64,000 nucleotides of DNA from Bacteroidales bacterium (GCA_017469425.1 JAFUGJ010000036.1:124001-188000), one strand, 5' to 3'. Numbered from the stretch's first letter, positions 43,175-51,963 are shown. The notes: a model not told the origin generated them from the letters alone. Numbers and translations are program-made.

Positions 43175-45660
43175 TTCAAAGTATATTTCTTTCCTTTTAC
43201 AGTGTCAAATTCCTTAGTCTGCCCGTCATAGGCAAGAGCACAACGGCCTCCGGTCTTGGAAAGGACCTCCGCCTTTAGCAAGCGTCCGTTCTCCCATTCG
43301 AGCGACAGTTCGAAGCCTCCCCTTGCGCACAGTCCTTTCACAGAGCCTTCAGGCCAGGATGCCGGAAGCGCAGGAAGCAGTTCGATGCAATCGCCATGGC
43401 TTTGGAGCAGCATTTCCGCCATGCCCGCGGTGCCGCCGAAGTTGCCGTCAATCTGGAAAGGCGGATGATCATCCCAGAGATTGTCCAAAGTGCCACTGGC
43501 GAGCAGGTTATGAAGAAGAACATAGGCATGGTCGCCATCCTTCAGGCGGGCCCACATGTTGAGTTTCCAGCCCATGCTCCACCCTGTTCCGGCATCGCCG
43601 CGATGCTCGAGCACTACTTTGGCAGCCTCCTGCAGTTCCGGCGCGAGCATGGTGCGGCCCGGATGCAGCCCGAATAGGTGGTTCACATGGCGGTGTGTGT
43701 CGTCTGGCCTGTCGATGTCGCGGCTCCATTCCATAATCTGTCCGTATCGTCCAATTTGGTAAGGAGGAAGATGCTCCAGCACTTCGCCCCATTCCGCACG
43801 CCGGGCTTCATCGCATCCGAGCACCCTGGAAGCCTCGATTGCATCCATCAGAAGTTCCCGCACGACTGCATGGACGAATGTGGCACCGGCATCCACAGGA
43901 CCGTGTTCCGGAGAAGTGGATGGGGCAGCCGTATATACCCCGTCCGGGCGTTTCCACAGAAAATCGCAGCAGAAATCCGCAGACTCCGCCAGAATTCCGT
44001 AAATGTCGGCAAGATATTCCCTGTCGAGGGTGAAGGCATAGCGATCCCAAAGATGCGTTGCAAGCCAGGGGCCGTCGGCAGGAGCGAGATTCCAAATCAT
44101 TGAATCGGAATCCTTGGGAGATGCATATCCATAGAGATTGCTCGAAGTTTCAACCGTCCATCCCCTTGCCCCGTAATACGAGCGTGCAACCTCCCTGCCC
44201 GACTTTTCCACCGAACGGATAAAATCTACCAGAGGCGGCATGCATTCATCGAGATTGGTGATATTTGCAGGCCAGTAATTCATCTGGATGTTGATATTGT
44301 TGTGATAGTCGGTATTCCAGGGGCCCGTTATCTTGTTGCACCAGATTCCCTGAAGGTTCGCGGGCATGTCACCCTCGCGCGAGGAGGCTATCAGAAGATA
44401 CCTCCCATACTGGAAATAGAGCGCTTCCAGTCCGGGATCCGGAATACCCTCTCGGTAGCGGTCCAACCTGTAAGGGGTGGCAAGTCCGGCAGAAAGAGAG
44501 GCATCTTCCCCACCCATCGACAAGCTCACCCGTCCGAACAGGGACTGATAGTCTGCAAGATGCCTTCCGAGAAGTTTCTTCCAGCCAAGCGATGCCGCCG
44601 AATCGAGCCTGCGGGCGGTGACATCTTCGGGGTTTTCACCTTTATAATATGTATTCCGGTCCGAGAAATCCGGGTCGAAATTCATCTTGTATTCTGTTGA
44701 AGAAGTAACGAGGAACAAGACCTCGGAAGCATCCGAAACCTTCAGCATTCCGTTCTCCGAACTCACCTTTCCGCGCTTTGCCAATGCCTTTACGCGGAGG
44801 GCGAACGCCTCGCCGTTGTCTTTCAGACGCCCCGAATACAGGATTGCGTCATCCCCCACCGACACAGTGCTTCCGTCGGCGACAGGGTTTGCGAGATAAC
44901 TCAGCGACAGGTTCTGCTTTCCCTTGTCCGGAGAAGAAAAACGGACGGCAAGCACCTGGTCGGGATAAGACACGAAATACTCCCGCTTGTATGAAACGCC
45001 CCCCTGGCGGAACTGGACCCTCACCATTGCGGAATCCAGCGAAAGGGAGCGGCTGTAGTCCTGCACGGTCGCCCCAGGGCCTTCATTACGCGAAGGGCGT
45101 TCCGTTTTCACAATTTTATTCACACCGCTGTAATTCACCTTACGGGAAGCCTCTTTCCCGAAACCTTCCGGGAGAGGCCCCTCCTCAAGGCCGGTATCAA
45201 GCAGAAGTTCTCCCAGCGTGGTCATGAAACCGAAACGCCCGAGTTTATCTCCGTCCGGCCCCACCTCCGGAAGAGCCCTGAAATTTTTCTTGGTAAGTTC
45301 TTCGGCAAATTCGTAATCGCCCGCGAGGAAAGCATCCCATATACCCGGAAGAGCGGATGCACCATCCTTGTTGCAATCCCAGTAGTAGGACGGATCATCC
45401 GATATGGCAGGACCGCCGGTCCACAGGCTTTTTTCGTTCAACACAAGGCGCTCGCGCGAGATGGAACCCATGACTCCGGCGCCGAGGGAACCGTTTCCGA
45501 GAGGAAGCGACTTCGACTCCCATTCGGGGTCAAGACCTCCCGCCCACACGGCAGCTCCGGCGGAAGATGTAGGAATGTCAAACCATATACGCAGGGGCTC
45601 CTGAGGCCCGGCACAGGCACAGGCCATGAAAAAGGCGGCCAAAAGGAACAATCTCTTCAT
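43168..45660 (-). CDS. GH95-family glycoside hydrolase (alpha-L-fucosidase type), lipoprotein
   Basis: 830 residues. The N-terminal signal has Cys14 and Cys16 as lipidation candidates (A-C-A-C). The N-terminal beta-sandwich starts with W-F-D-I-P and P-L-G-N-G-S-L-G-A; the (alpha/alpha)6 barrel contains N-N-I-N-I-Q-M-N-Y-W and later D-D-T-H-R-H-V-N-H-L-F-G-L-H-P-G, both GH95 hallmarks that include catalytic Asn/Asp and Glu positions. Members release alpha-1,2-L-fucose (some are alpha-L-galactosidases) from host or plant glycans. The -7 box lies four bases before the ATG, so the transcript looks leaderless. The downstream SDR gene overlaps by 7 nt. Confidence 0.93.
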   Translation of the reverse strand: MKRLFLLAAFFMACACAGPQEPLRIWFDIPTSSAGAAVWAGGLDPEWESKSLPLGNGSLGAGVMGSISRERLVLNEKSLWTGGPAISDDPSYYWDCNKDGASALPGIWDAFLAGDYEFAEELTKKNFRALPEVGPDGDKLGRFGFMTTLGELLLDTGLEEGPLPEGFGKEASRKVNYSGVNKIVKTERPSRNEGPGATVQDYSRSLSLDSAMVRVQFRQGGVSYKREYFVSYPDQVLAVRFSSPDKGKQNLSLSYLANPVADGSTVSVGDDAILYSGRLKDNGEAFALRVKALAKRGKVSSENGMLKVSDASEVLFLVTSSTEYKMNFDPDFSDRNTYYKGENPEDVTARRLDSAASLGWKKLLGRHLADYQSLFGRVSLSMGGEDASLSAGLATPYRLDRYREGIPDPGLEALYFQYGRYLLIASSREGDMPANLQGIWCNKITGPWNTDYHNNINIQMNYWPANITNLDECMPPLVDFIRSVEKSGREVARSYYGARGWTVETSSNLYGYASPKDSDSMIWNLAPADGPWLATHLWDRYAFTLDREYLADIYGILAESADFCCDFLWKRPDGVYTAAPSTSPEHGPVDAGATFVHAVVRELLMDAIEASRVLGCDEARRAEWGEVLEHLPPYQIGRYGQIMEWSRDIDRPDDTHRHVNHLFGLHPGRTMLAPELQEAAKVVLEHRGDAGTGWSMGWKLNMWARLKDGDHAYVLLHNLLASGTLDNLWDDHPPFQIDGNFGGTAGMAEMLLQSHGDCIELLPALPASWPEGSVKGLCARGGFELSLEWENGRLLKAEVLSKTGGRCALAYDGQTKEFDTVKGKKYTLKW

Positions 45661-45664
45661 AGCC

Positions 45665-45672
45665 CAAAATTA
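45665..45672 (-). promoter_or_regulatory. -7 element of the GH95 gene
   Basis: TAATTTTG on the minus strand ends four bases before the ATG at 45660. Confidence 0.6.
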
Positions 45673-45701
45673 GGGATAATTCCCGACATTATCAATTTTT
45701 G

Positions 45702-45709
45702 TATTTTTG
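45702..45709 (+). promoter_or_regulatory. -7 element of the DUF4252/sigma operon
   Basis: TATTTTTG, 46 nt before the DUF4252 start at 45756. It is divergent from the GH95 promoter. Confidence 0.55.
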
Positions 45710-45755
45710 CAGAAAAGCCGTTAACATTCCTGCACAAGCTTCGTCTTATTGGCGT

Positions 45756-46259
45756 ATGAAAAGAATATTGATATTATTGGGCCTCCTGCTTCTTCCGCTT
45801 TGCGGATGGGCGGGAAAGCATGTTCCGAAGACGCAGCTCGAAGTGTTCATCCATGAATACCGTCACTGCGAAGGAGTAGAACTTGTGCATCTCGGAGGGT
45901 TTGCCACCGCAGCCTGCAAAGGCTTTCTGCGGCTCGCCGCCAAGAGTGACCCCGATGCAACTGAGGCGCTTGCCCTTCTGAAGGGAGTGAAGCGTCTTAC
46001 CGTGCTCGACTATGATGACGCTCCCGCAGCGGTGAAGGAAAAGATGAGCAGTAAACTGGAACGCATCCTCGACGGCTCGGAACTTCTCATGGAAGCGAAA
46101 GACGGCGACGATGTGATGAAAATGTACGGAGTCACCGCCAAGGACGGCGGTAGCGTCAGCGATTTCGTACTGTTCGCACCCGGTGACTGCGCACTGATAT
46201 GCGTCTTCGGCAAAGTGTCGATGAACGCCATACAGCAAATCATGGAAAGCCATGACTGA
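45756..46259 (+). CDS. DUF4252 domain protein, exported (upstream copy)
   Basis: 167 residues from ATG 45756; the ORF extends further upstream but the signal peptide begins here (K-R-I-L-I-L-L-G-L-L, cleavage near G-W-A-G). The DUF4252 pattern is present: L-E-V-F-I-H-E-Y, hydrophobic core, E-L-L-M-E-A-K-D-G-D-D-V-M-K-M-Y, then a beta hairpin with D-F-V-L-F. The function of the family is unknown; it is common in Bacteroidota next to ECF sigma genes. It overlaps the sigma factor gene by 8 nt and is the first gene of a four-gene operon. Confidence 0.85.
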   Translation: MKRILILLGLLLLPLCGWAGKHVPKTQLEVFIHEYRHCEGVELVHLGGFATAACKGFLRLAAKSDPDATEALALLKGVKRLTVLDYDDAPAAVKEKMSSKLERILDGSELLMEAKDGDDVMKMYGVTAKDGGSVSDFVLFAPGDCALICVFGKVSMNAIQQIMESHD

Positions 46260-46731
46260 AAGGGAGTTCCATAGACTGTACCTGCCGCTTGCCGAGACAC
46301 TCTACAGGGTGGCATTCTACATCCTCGAATCAAAAGACGAGGCGGAGGATGCCGTGCAGGAAGTCTATGTAAAACTCTGGAGCGGAAGGGATACGCTTGA
46401 AAATGTGCAGAATCCCAAGGCATACAGCATCTCCATGCTCCGAAATCTTTGCATCGACCGCATCCGGAAGGCTTCACGCACTGTAGACATCCCCGTTCCC
46501 GAAAAAGAGGATGACGGATTCGACCAGGATGCCGCAATCGACCAGAAAGAACGGCTCGGAAAGGTTCTTGCTGCCGTAAAATCCCTGCCTGACCTGCAGC
46601 GCGAGATACTTCTGCTGCGCACGGTTGAAGGTCTCTCCTACGAAGAGATAGCCGGACGCACGGGAAAATCCTACCTTACCCTCCGGGTATTGCTTTCAAG
46701 AGCCCGGGCAACATTGAAAAACGCAATATGA
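46252..46731 (+). CDS. ECF-type RNA polymerase sigma factor
   Basis: 159 residues with sigma2 (L-Y-R-V-A-F-Y-I-L, D-A-V-Q-E-V-Y-V-K-L-W) and sigma4 (L-P-D-L-Q-R-E-I-L-L-L-R, Y-E-E-I-A-G-R-T-G-K-S). No sigma3 or extra C-terminal domain. ECF factors direct polymerase to a dedicated set of promoters when released from an anti-sigma. It overlaps the preceding DUF4252 gene by 8 nt and the following small gene by 4 nt (ATGA). Confidence 0.94.
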   Translation: MTEREFHRLYLPLAETLYRVAFYILESKDEAEDAVQEVYVKLWSGRDTLENVQNPKAYSISMLRNLCIDRIRKASRTVDIPVPEKEDDGFDQDAAIDQKERLGKVLAAVKSLPDLQREILLLRTVEGLSYEEIAGRTGKSYLTLRVLLSRARATLKNAI

Positions 46732-47132
46732 AAAGAATAGAAGACATAGAAAAACTAAGCCCCGGACAACTCGAAGAGGCATCGCTCGACGCCGTAGTGC
46801 CTGAAGGCCTGGAGGAACGCCTGCGGGAAAGGCTGCTTGCCGAATCTGAGGCTGCCTCCGACGGTATTCCCGCAAGAAAGCCGCTCCGTAGCTTTGCAAA
46901 GGCAACGATTCCGGCGCTGGCCATAGCTGCCGCCATAGCAACAGTGCTTTTGGTTCACCGACCGTCCGAGCCGGTTGACAGTTTCGACGACCCCATGACG
47001 GCATACGCCCAGGTGGAAGATACTTTCAGATTTATTTCCCAAAAAATGTCCGGCGGCGTCAGCATTGTCCGCGAGGCGGAAAACATAGCTGCAAGGCCGG
47101 AAGCAATAATCAACAAAATAAACGGAAAATGA
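46728..47132 (+). CDS. Single-pass membrane protein, probable anti-sigma partner
   Basis: 134 residues: cytoplasmic helical N-terminus (~1-60; E-K-L-S-P-G-Q-L-E-E), a transmembrane helix around 64-78 (A-T-I-P-A-L-A-I-A-A-A-I-A-T-V-L-L) and a short periplasmic tail. It has no recognised anti-sigma domain, but size, topology and coupling to the sigma gene (ATGA overlaps on both sides) fit an anti-sigma factor. The N-terminus lacks the zinc H-x3-C-x2-C motif. Confidence 0.7.
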   Translation: MKRIEDIEKLSPGQLEEASLDAVVPEGLEERLRERLLAESEAASDGIPARKPLRSFAKATIPALAIAAAIATVLLVHRPSEPVDSFDDPMTAYAQVEDTFRFISQKMSGGVSIVREAENIAARPEAIINKINGK

Positions 47133-47611
47133 AAAAGACACTCATACTTATCGCTCTTGTTTTAAGCACATTCACCGCCTTTGCTCAGGACGGCAAAAGC
47201 ATCTACCGCAAGTACTCCGACGAAAAAGGCATCAGCGCAGTTTACATCTCCCCTGCCATGTTCCGGCTGATAGGGAGGCTCCCCGACATCAACACCGGCG
47301 ACGGCGAAGTGAACCTGACCCCCGTCATCAAAGGCCTTACCGGGCTTTACATCATCAACAGCGGGAACCCGGCAATCAACTCCAAAATCGCCAAGGATGT
47401 AAACAAGTTCATTGATTCGGGAGCCTACGAAATGCTGATGGAAGCCAAGGATGAAGGCGAAGTCGTGCGCATGTACACCAGCGGCGACGACACGACCGTC
47501 ACCAGCTTCGTACTGCTTACCGACGAAGGCAGCGAACTCACCTTCATCTGCCTCGACGGCAGCATGGAGCGCGAGAAACTCGAAAACCTCATAGCGGAGC
47601 AAATGAAATAG
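47129..47611 (+). CDS. DUF4252 domain protein, exported (downstream copy)
   Basis: 160 residues with a classical signal peptide (cleavage after T-A-F-A-Q). Same pattern as the upstream copy: I-Y-R-K-Y, a Y-E-M-L-M-E-A-K-D-E-G-E-V-V-R-M-Y helix and a V-T-S-F-V-L-L-T hairpin. The two copies share about the E-A-K-D motif but are diverged. Overlaps the previous gene by 4 nt. A terminator follows. Confidence 0.85.
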   Translation: MKKTLILIALVLSTFTAFAQDGKSIYRKYSDEKGISAVYISPAMFRLIGRLPDINTGDGEVNLTPVIKGLTGLYIINSGNPAINSKIAKDVNKFIDSGAYEMLMEAKDEGEVVRMYTSGDDTTVTSFVLLTDEGSELTFICLDGSMEREKLENLIAEQMK

Positions 47612-47637
47612 GGCCAAACTTGCTTACTTGCCGGAAA

Positions 47638-47668
47638 AAAGATGCCGACCAAGAAGGCCGGCATCTTT
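47638..47668. terminator. Terminator between DUF4252 operon and the surface lipoprotein gene
   Basis: 10-bp stem AAAGATGCCG / CGGCATCTTT with an 11-nt loop; arms are A-rich and T-rich at their outer ends so it can serve both convergent genes. Confidence 0.8.
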
Positions 47669-47690
47669 AAAATGAGTATTTATTGATGAA

Positions 47691-50438
47691 TTAGTTCATC
47701 TGGAAGAGGCTGATACCGCACTCAGAAAGACCTGCAGCAATCCAAACTCCGCCTTCGCCGTCATTGTAGATGTCGCAGAAGCCCTGCTGGTTGGAATTTA
47801 CATTACCTGTCGCATTCACATCAGTAGCACTGCCAAGCGGATACACTCCCACTACACTCTGTGTAGGAATACCCTGAAGCTGTGCAAGCCAGGTATCACC
47901 AACCATCTTGACAATCTTAAGGTAGCCGGATGCTTTGCCTCCAATTGTTCCGGTCGAAGACACATAAGCAAGATACTTATTGCCATCACTGTACCAGAAC
48001 CAACGGGGATCCATCATATTGGATTCCAGCCCTTGTTCGGTACTGAGCCAATAACCTGTTCCGCCGTAAAGATAATCAACCTGACCATAGCAGTATGTTA
48101 CACGGAAGTTGACTTCACGGTTGGAAGCATAGATACCATGGCGCTCTCCACCACCGTCAACAGCGGTAGAAACATTACCATCGGTCCAGTAAATACCTCC
48201 AATCTGGCTGAGAGCAACTTTCCTTTGGAATTCACCGGTACTTGTCTTTGCTTCAGTATCCCAAACATTGTCTTTAATGCGGAACTCGACATAACCCTTG
48301 CCATCATAATCCGTAAATCCAAGCACACCCTTGGTAAGATCGCCCCATGCGCTCATCTTGTCGCCCAGGCGAAGATTCTGATCAGCATTGTCGCGAGTGC
48401 CCTTTGTAACATAGCTCAAAACCTCTGTTGCGGATTTGGATTCAGTATTCAGTTCGTAAATACGAAGTGTCTGGCCATTACGCGCAAGATTGCTGACAAA
48501 AATCTTGCTTCCGAGTCTTGCAATACCGCAAGTACGGAAGGTCTGGTCGCTGCCAGTATTAAATCCGGAAGTAATAGTCTCGACAAACGCACCTGTACGA
48601 CGATTGAAAACAGCTACGCCATACTGTCCGTCAGCGTTGCCTGCAACCGGAATATAAATATAATCGCTGGTAATTACTGCACTTCTGTTCCATTCATTAC
48701 GGGTTGTAACCATGTCGTTGTCCCAGTCACCTTCGGAGTTGAAGTAGCCCCAGGCGCGGGTTGCAAGGCCTTCAGCCTTCTGCACATACTCGCTCTGGTT
48801 TGCCGTAGCGCTGCCCCTGCCAAGGATTACGCCGGACACGGAGTTATTTTCCTTGAGCCAATAGTTGGCAGCGGTGATAAGCCACTTGAAGGAACCGTCC
48901 TGAGTATTTCCGGAGAAGGAGAACTTGGAGCCGGAGAACTTGTTAAGAAGCTGGATGGCTGCAGTGGAAGTTCCACCTGCACTCTTGAATACATTGTTTT
49001 CAACAACCGCGTCGGTAGCGGAAGCATCATCAGAGAAGCAGAAACGGATTCCGTAATCATGGTGTCCTGATATGATGGTATTGTTGAGAAGCTTGAGTTT
49101 TGCATTGTAAAGCTGGGCATTGCGCTTGTCTGCAACACCATTGATGGTGCCGTTCTGGAATACATCATAAGCATCTGTACGCTCTTCTTTGGTACCATAG
49201 GTAAAGATACCTGTTGCATTTGCATGCGCATCGGTCATGTCTATGGTAACATTGTCGAATGTGGCGCCATAGCCGGAACGACGGATGAAGATACCGAAGG
49301 AATTGCCGTTAAGGTTCGCTGCAAGATCGGTTTCGGTGACAGGATTAACATAAGACACAACCTTGATTGTGAGGTCCTTCACGGTAGCGGCAGCCTTGAA
49401 CAGTTCCACGGAATTGATGACGGTAGTCTCGCCTGCGCCCTGGATGGTGATGGCTTTGCCGTCGATTAGAATGTGCTCATCGTAAACGCCTGCTGCAACC
49501 TTTACTACATCGCCTGCCTTGGCAGCTTCAACAGCGGCCTGGATGGTAGGATAACCGGTGCTGCCAATGGTAATCTTGCTGGTGATGTCGGCATCGGTGA
49601 AGGTTACATTTATCGGAAGAATCTGGCTCTCCTTGAGTGTAACCGCGTTGGGAAGGGTGATGGTCTTGGTGTAGGCAAGTCCGGTGGTTTCGGCGGAAAT
49701 CACGAGAGTGCTTCCGGCAGCGAAAGTCTGGGGCAGCACACTGAAGATTACGCCGCCTTCGGAGGTGATTGAATAAGTCTCGGCGGGAAGGTTGGCAACG
49801 ACTGTCTTGCTACCTTCGGAAACGCTGGCGCCAAGTTTCTGTCCAGCGAGGTCGATGGATACCTTACCAACGAGGTCGTTTGCAGCGGTAAGGGTAACAC
49901 TCTTGAAGGTCTTGCTGGCAAGGGTGTTTTCGGTGGTGCCGTCCTTTGCAACAATCTTCACGAAACCAACGAGCCTCTTGAACTCGAGGTCGTTCACGGT
50001 GGCAGCGGTTTCGGCTACGCTGAACTGCTTGGAAACCAGAAGGTCGGCAGCTCCGTCGAATGAATATACAGAGCTGATGTTCTGGGTGGCGGGAAGGGTT
50101 ACTTCCGAAGCACCGGCAGCGCTGTAGGGATAAAATGCATAGTAGTTTCCGGTGGCGGCAACAGTGCCGGAGAAGGTTGCGGAAACAGCCTCGTCGGCGA
50201 CATCGGTCTCGTCAAACTTAACGGTTGCGGAGCCATTGGTGACACCGAGGGCATCGCCGTCTTTCCAGACGATGGTGTTGGCAGTACCGTCCTTGATGGC
50301 GGTTTTGGTAGCAGCACCGGCGGTGATGGTTACATCAATGTTGCCGGGCTCTTCGGCGGGAGCGATTTCCTTTGAGCAGGAAACAGATGCGACTGCAGCT
50401 ACTGCAGCAAACATCATGAATTTGCAAATCTGTTTCAT
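47691..50438 (-). CDS. Large chimeric surface lipoprotein (fimbrillin-like, pectate-lyase-like, C-terminal propeller-like)
   Basis: 915 residues. Signal with lipobox V-S-C21. Residues ~30-280 resemble fimbrillin-type beta domains (T-A-I-K-D-G-T then I-V-W-K-D-G-D and A-F-Y-P-Y). Residues ~290-530 start with Y-P-T-I-Q-A-A-V-E-A-A-K-A-G-D-V-V-K-V-A, the entry to a right-handed parallel beta-helix as in pectate-lyase-like proteins, with further N-N-T-I-I-S-G coils. Residues ~560-915 are beta-rich and lack recognised motifs; they end with S-E-C-G-I-S-L-F. No catalytic residues can be assigned. Probable role: glycan binding or adhesion at the surface. It is preceded by a small peptide gene that shares its promoter. 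Confidence 0.75.
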   Translation of the reverse strand: MKQICKFMMFAAVAAVASVSCSKEIAPAEEPGNIDVTITAGAATKTAIKDGTANTIVWKDGDALGVTNGSATVKFDETDVADEAVSATFSGTVAATGNYYAFYPYSAAGASEVTLPATQNISSVYSFDGAADLLVSKQFSVAETAATVNDLEFKRLVGFVKIVAKDGTTENTLASKTFKSVTLTAANDLVGKVSIDLAGQKLGASVSEGSKTVVANLPAETYSITSEGGVIFSVLPQTFAAGSTLVISAETTGLAYTKTITLPNAVTLKESQILPINVTFTDADITSKITIGSTGYPTIQAAVEAAKAGDVVKVAAGVYDEHILIDGKAITIQGAGETTVINSVELFKAAATVKDLTIKVVSYVNPVTETDLAANLNGNSFGIFIRRSGYGATFDNVTIDMTDAHANATGIFTYGTKEERTDAYDVFQNGTINGVADKRNAQLYNAKLKLLNNTIISGHHDYGIRFCFSDDASATDAVVENNVFKSAGGTSTAAIQLLNKFSGSKFSFSGNTQDGSFKWLITAANYWLKENNSVSGVILGRGSATANQSEYVQKAEGLATRAWGYFNSEGDWDNDMVTTRNEWNRSAVITSDYIYIPVAGNADGQYGVAVFNRRTGAFVETITSGFNTGSDQTFRTCGIARLGSKIFVSNLARNGQTLRIYELNTESKSATEVLSYVTKGTRDNADQNLRLGDKMSAWGDLTKGVLGFTDYDGKGYVEFRIKDNVWDTEAKTSTGEFQRKVALSQIGGIYWTDGNVSTAVDGGGERHGIYASNREVNFRVTYCYGQVDYLYGGTGYWLSTEQGLESNMMDPRWFWYSDGNKYLAYVSSTGTIGGKASGYLKIVKMVGDTWLAQLQGIPTQSVVGVYPLGSATDVNATGNVNSNQQGFCDIYNDGEGGVWIAAGLSECGISLFQMN

Positions 50439-50450
50439 AGCACCGAGAGA

Positions 50451-50612
50451 TTAAAAGTTAAGATCGTCAAGAATTTCAGGGTCTGAGCCTGCATGACCTG
50501 CAGTGCCATACTCTGAACCGGCGAGCACGGAATTTCCGGGAATAAACCCGAAAACCTCACATGCGGGAGCGATATACGCACCCTCATGAAGCAAATTGTC
50601 GTTTTTTACCAT
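50451..50612 (-). CDS. Small peptide upstream of the surface lipoprotein
   Basis: 53 residues from ATG 50612 (M-V-K-N-D-N-L-L). It has Y-I-A-P-A-C-E-V-F-G-F followed by N-S-V-L-A-G-S, a layout seen in small Bacteroidota proteins of the form Y-x-A-P-x-x-E-V-...-V-L-x-x-S whose function is unknown. There is no signal peptide. The stop lies 12 nt upstream of the lipoprotein start and both depend on one promoter at 50668, so it may be a leader-type or chaperone-like partner. Gene status is plausible but not certain. Confidence 0.55.
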   Translation of the reverse strand: MVKNDNLLHEGAYIAPACEVFGFIPGNSVLAGSEYGTAGHAGSDPEILDDLNF

Positions 50613-50667
50613 AATGTTGTATATAAACAAAAAATATCGGCACAACTGTGTTTTAGTGTGGTGCGCG

Positions 50668-50675
50668 CAAAGATA
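50668..50675 (-). promoter_or_regulatory. -7 element of the small peptide/surface lipoprotein unit
   Basis: TATCTTTG on the minus strand, 55 nt before the small ORF start at 50612. Confidence 0.65.
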
Positions 50676-50748
50676 AAAATTTATTTAAACAAGTTAAAAT
50701 ATTAATTATTATCGCCTTTGATTTTGCCTTTGCAGGGTACAATCAGCC

Positions 50749-50770
50749 CCGTCCTGCTGCCACAGGACGG
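50749..50770. terminator. Stem-loop downstream of the Rpn nuclease gene
   Basis: 8-bp perfect stem CCGTCCTG / CAGGACGG with a 6-nt loop, ~40 nt past the Rpn stop. It lacks a T-tract on that strand, so terminator function is uncertain. Confidence 0.4.
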
Positions 50771-50809
50771 TCAGAAAACCATTTCAGAATAGCAGAAAAA
50801 AGAAGTTAT

Positions 50810-51784
50810 TTACAGCAGCGCTATCTCCTCTGCAGAAATTCCGGTAATATCTGCAATATCCTCAATTGAAAATCCCTTGTCAAGAAACTTCCGCAGTATT
50901 TCGACACGGCCTTGCTCCAAACCGGCATCGAAGCCTTCTTCACGGCCGTACTCGAAATTCGCAGCGGCAATATCCTCGCGCTCATAGTCGCTCAGCGACG
51001 ACCCGAGGTAATTCGCCTTGTCGCTGTCGCTCATCTTGTTCATGCGTATCGTCTCCATCAGCTTGTAGAATTTAGGATTGACATTTTCCGGTATCCCTGC
51101 AAATTTAGAAATATTCCTGAATATATAGCACCATTCCTCCACTTCATTCTTCGTTTCCGACTCTTTTCGCTTCATCCTCCCCAGCTCCAGCATGTACACG
51201 CTCATCTGGTTCCCGTACAATTCCCCGGTTTCATCCTCTTTCAGCCTGTAATGAAACAGCACCTTCTCTTTCGGTGTATTTTTCGCATGCCTATGGCCGT
51301 AGTCCAGTATCGCTATCACACGCACATCATCGTACTTGTACCCAGGATCCCCCGTTTTCACCTGACGGTGGATGACACTCGACCCGTAATAGACGAGGCG
51401 GTTGCGGAAGTCACGCTTGCGGCTCGTCTGCATCTCCACGACGAACTGCCGACCGTCCGATGTCCTGCACGAAACATCCATCGCAGCCTGCTTGTCGCCC
51501 TCCGTTCCTGCAAGACTGTCGGTGGGAAGATAGGTAATGTCCACGATATCCTCTTCGAGAAGGTCGTGGAGCAGCATTATCAAAAGGTCCGGATTGTTGC
51601 CGAAGACCCACTTGAACGCCCAGTTGTCCGTAATGTCGGCATAAGTAGAACTGAGGATATGTTTTGCAAGACGCAGTTTCTCCTCTTCGGAAATGCCTGC
51701 AAGATTAGGTTTGGAATCAATGATTTCCTTGTAGCGGAGCATGTCCTCCGGCCAGATACCGGCTCTGTTTTCGTAAGTTTTCAT
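50810..51784 (-). CDS. Rpn-family recombination-promoting nuclease / PD-(D/E)XK transposase-like protein
   Basis: 324 residues. N-terminal D-N-A-F-K-W-V-F-G-style entry (here D-N-W-A-F-K-W-V-F-G at ~57-66), then a D-V-S-C-R-T-S-D-G motif and V-V-E-M-Q-T-S (D...E-x-Q), matching the PD-(D/E)XK core of PDDEXK_2 proteins. Such RpnA-like nucleases promote recA-independent recombination and exist in many genomic copies that are not flanked by transposon ends. The C-terminal tail carries the A-x-x-E-Y-G-x-E-E-G-x-x-x-G-x-E-Q-G-R repeat-like helix and I-A-x-I-T-G-I-S-A-E-E-I, typical of the group. No inverted repeats or target-site duplication are visible, so it is not called an insertion sequence. 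Confidence 0.87.
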   Translation of the reverse strand: MKTYENRAGIWPEDMLRYKEIIDSKPNLAGISEEEKLRLAKHILSSTYADITDNWAFKWVFGNNPDLLIMLLHDLLEEDIVDITYLPTDSLAGTEGDKQAAMDVSCRTSDGRQFVVEMQTSRKRDFRNRLVYYGSSVIHRQVKTGDPGYKYDDVRVIAILDYGHRHAKNTPKEKVLFHYRLKEDETGELYGNQMSVYMLELGRMKRKESETKNEVEEWCYIFRNISKFAGIPENVNPKFYKLMETIRMNKMSDSDKANYLGSSLSDYEREDIAAANFEYGREEGFDAGLEQGRVEILRKFLDKGFSIEDIADITGISAEEIALL

Positions 51785-51932
51785 AGTCTTATAAGTTTAT
51801 TGATATGGCAGGCAATATAGCAGCTTTACTCCGACATCACAAGAAAACTACGAAAACATTCAGGGGTTTTCCTGTTTTTTATGATGTTTTGACTGTTTCA
51901 GGGGGTATATGGCGAGGGAACGCAAAAAATAC

Positions 51933-51940
51933 TAACTTTG
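51933..51940 (+). promoter_or_regulatory. -7 element of the GntR-type regulator
   Basis: TAACTTTG, 5 nt before ATG 51946 and 23 nt before ATG 51964. Confidence 0.55.
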
Positions 51941-51963
51941 CAACCATGCAATATAGAGCCGGT

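Noticed and set aside
50810..51784. Insertion sequence around the Rpn/transposase-like gene
   Set aside because: No terminal inverted repeats or target-site duplications; Rpn proteins are chromosomal PD-(D/E)XK nucleases commonly mislabelled as transposases.
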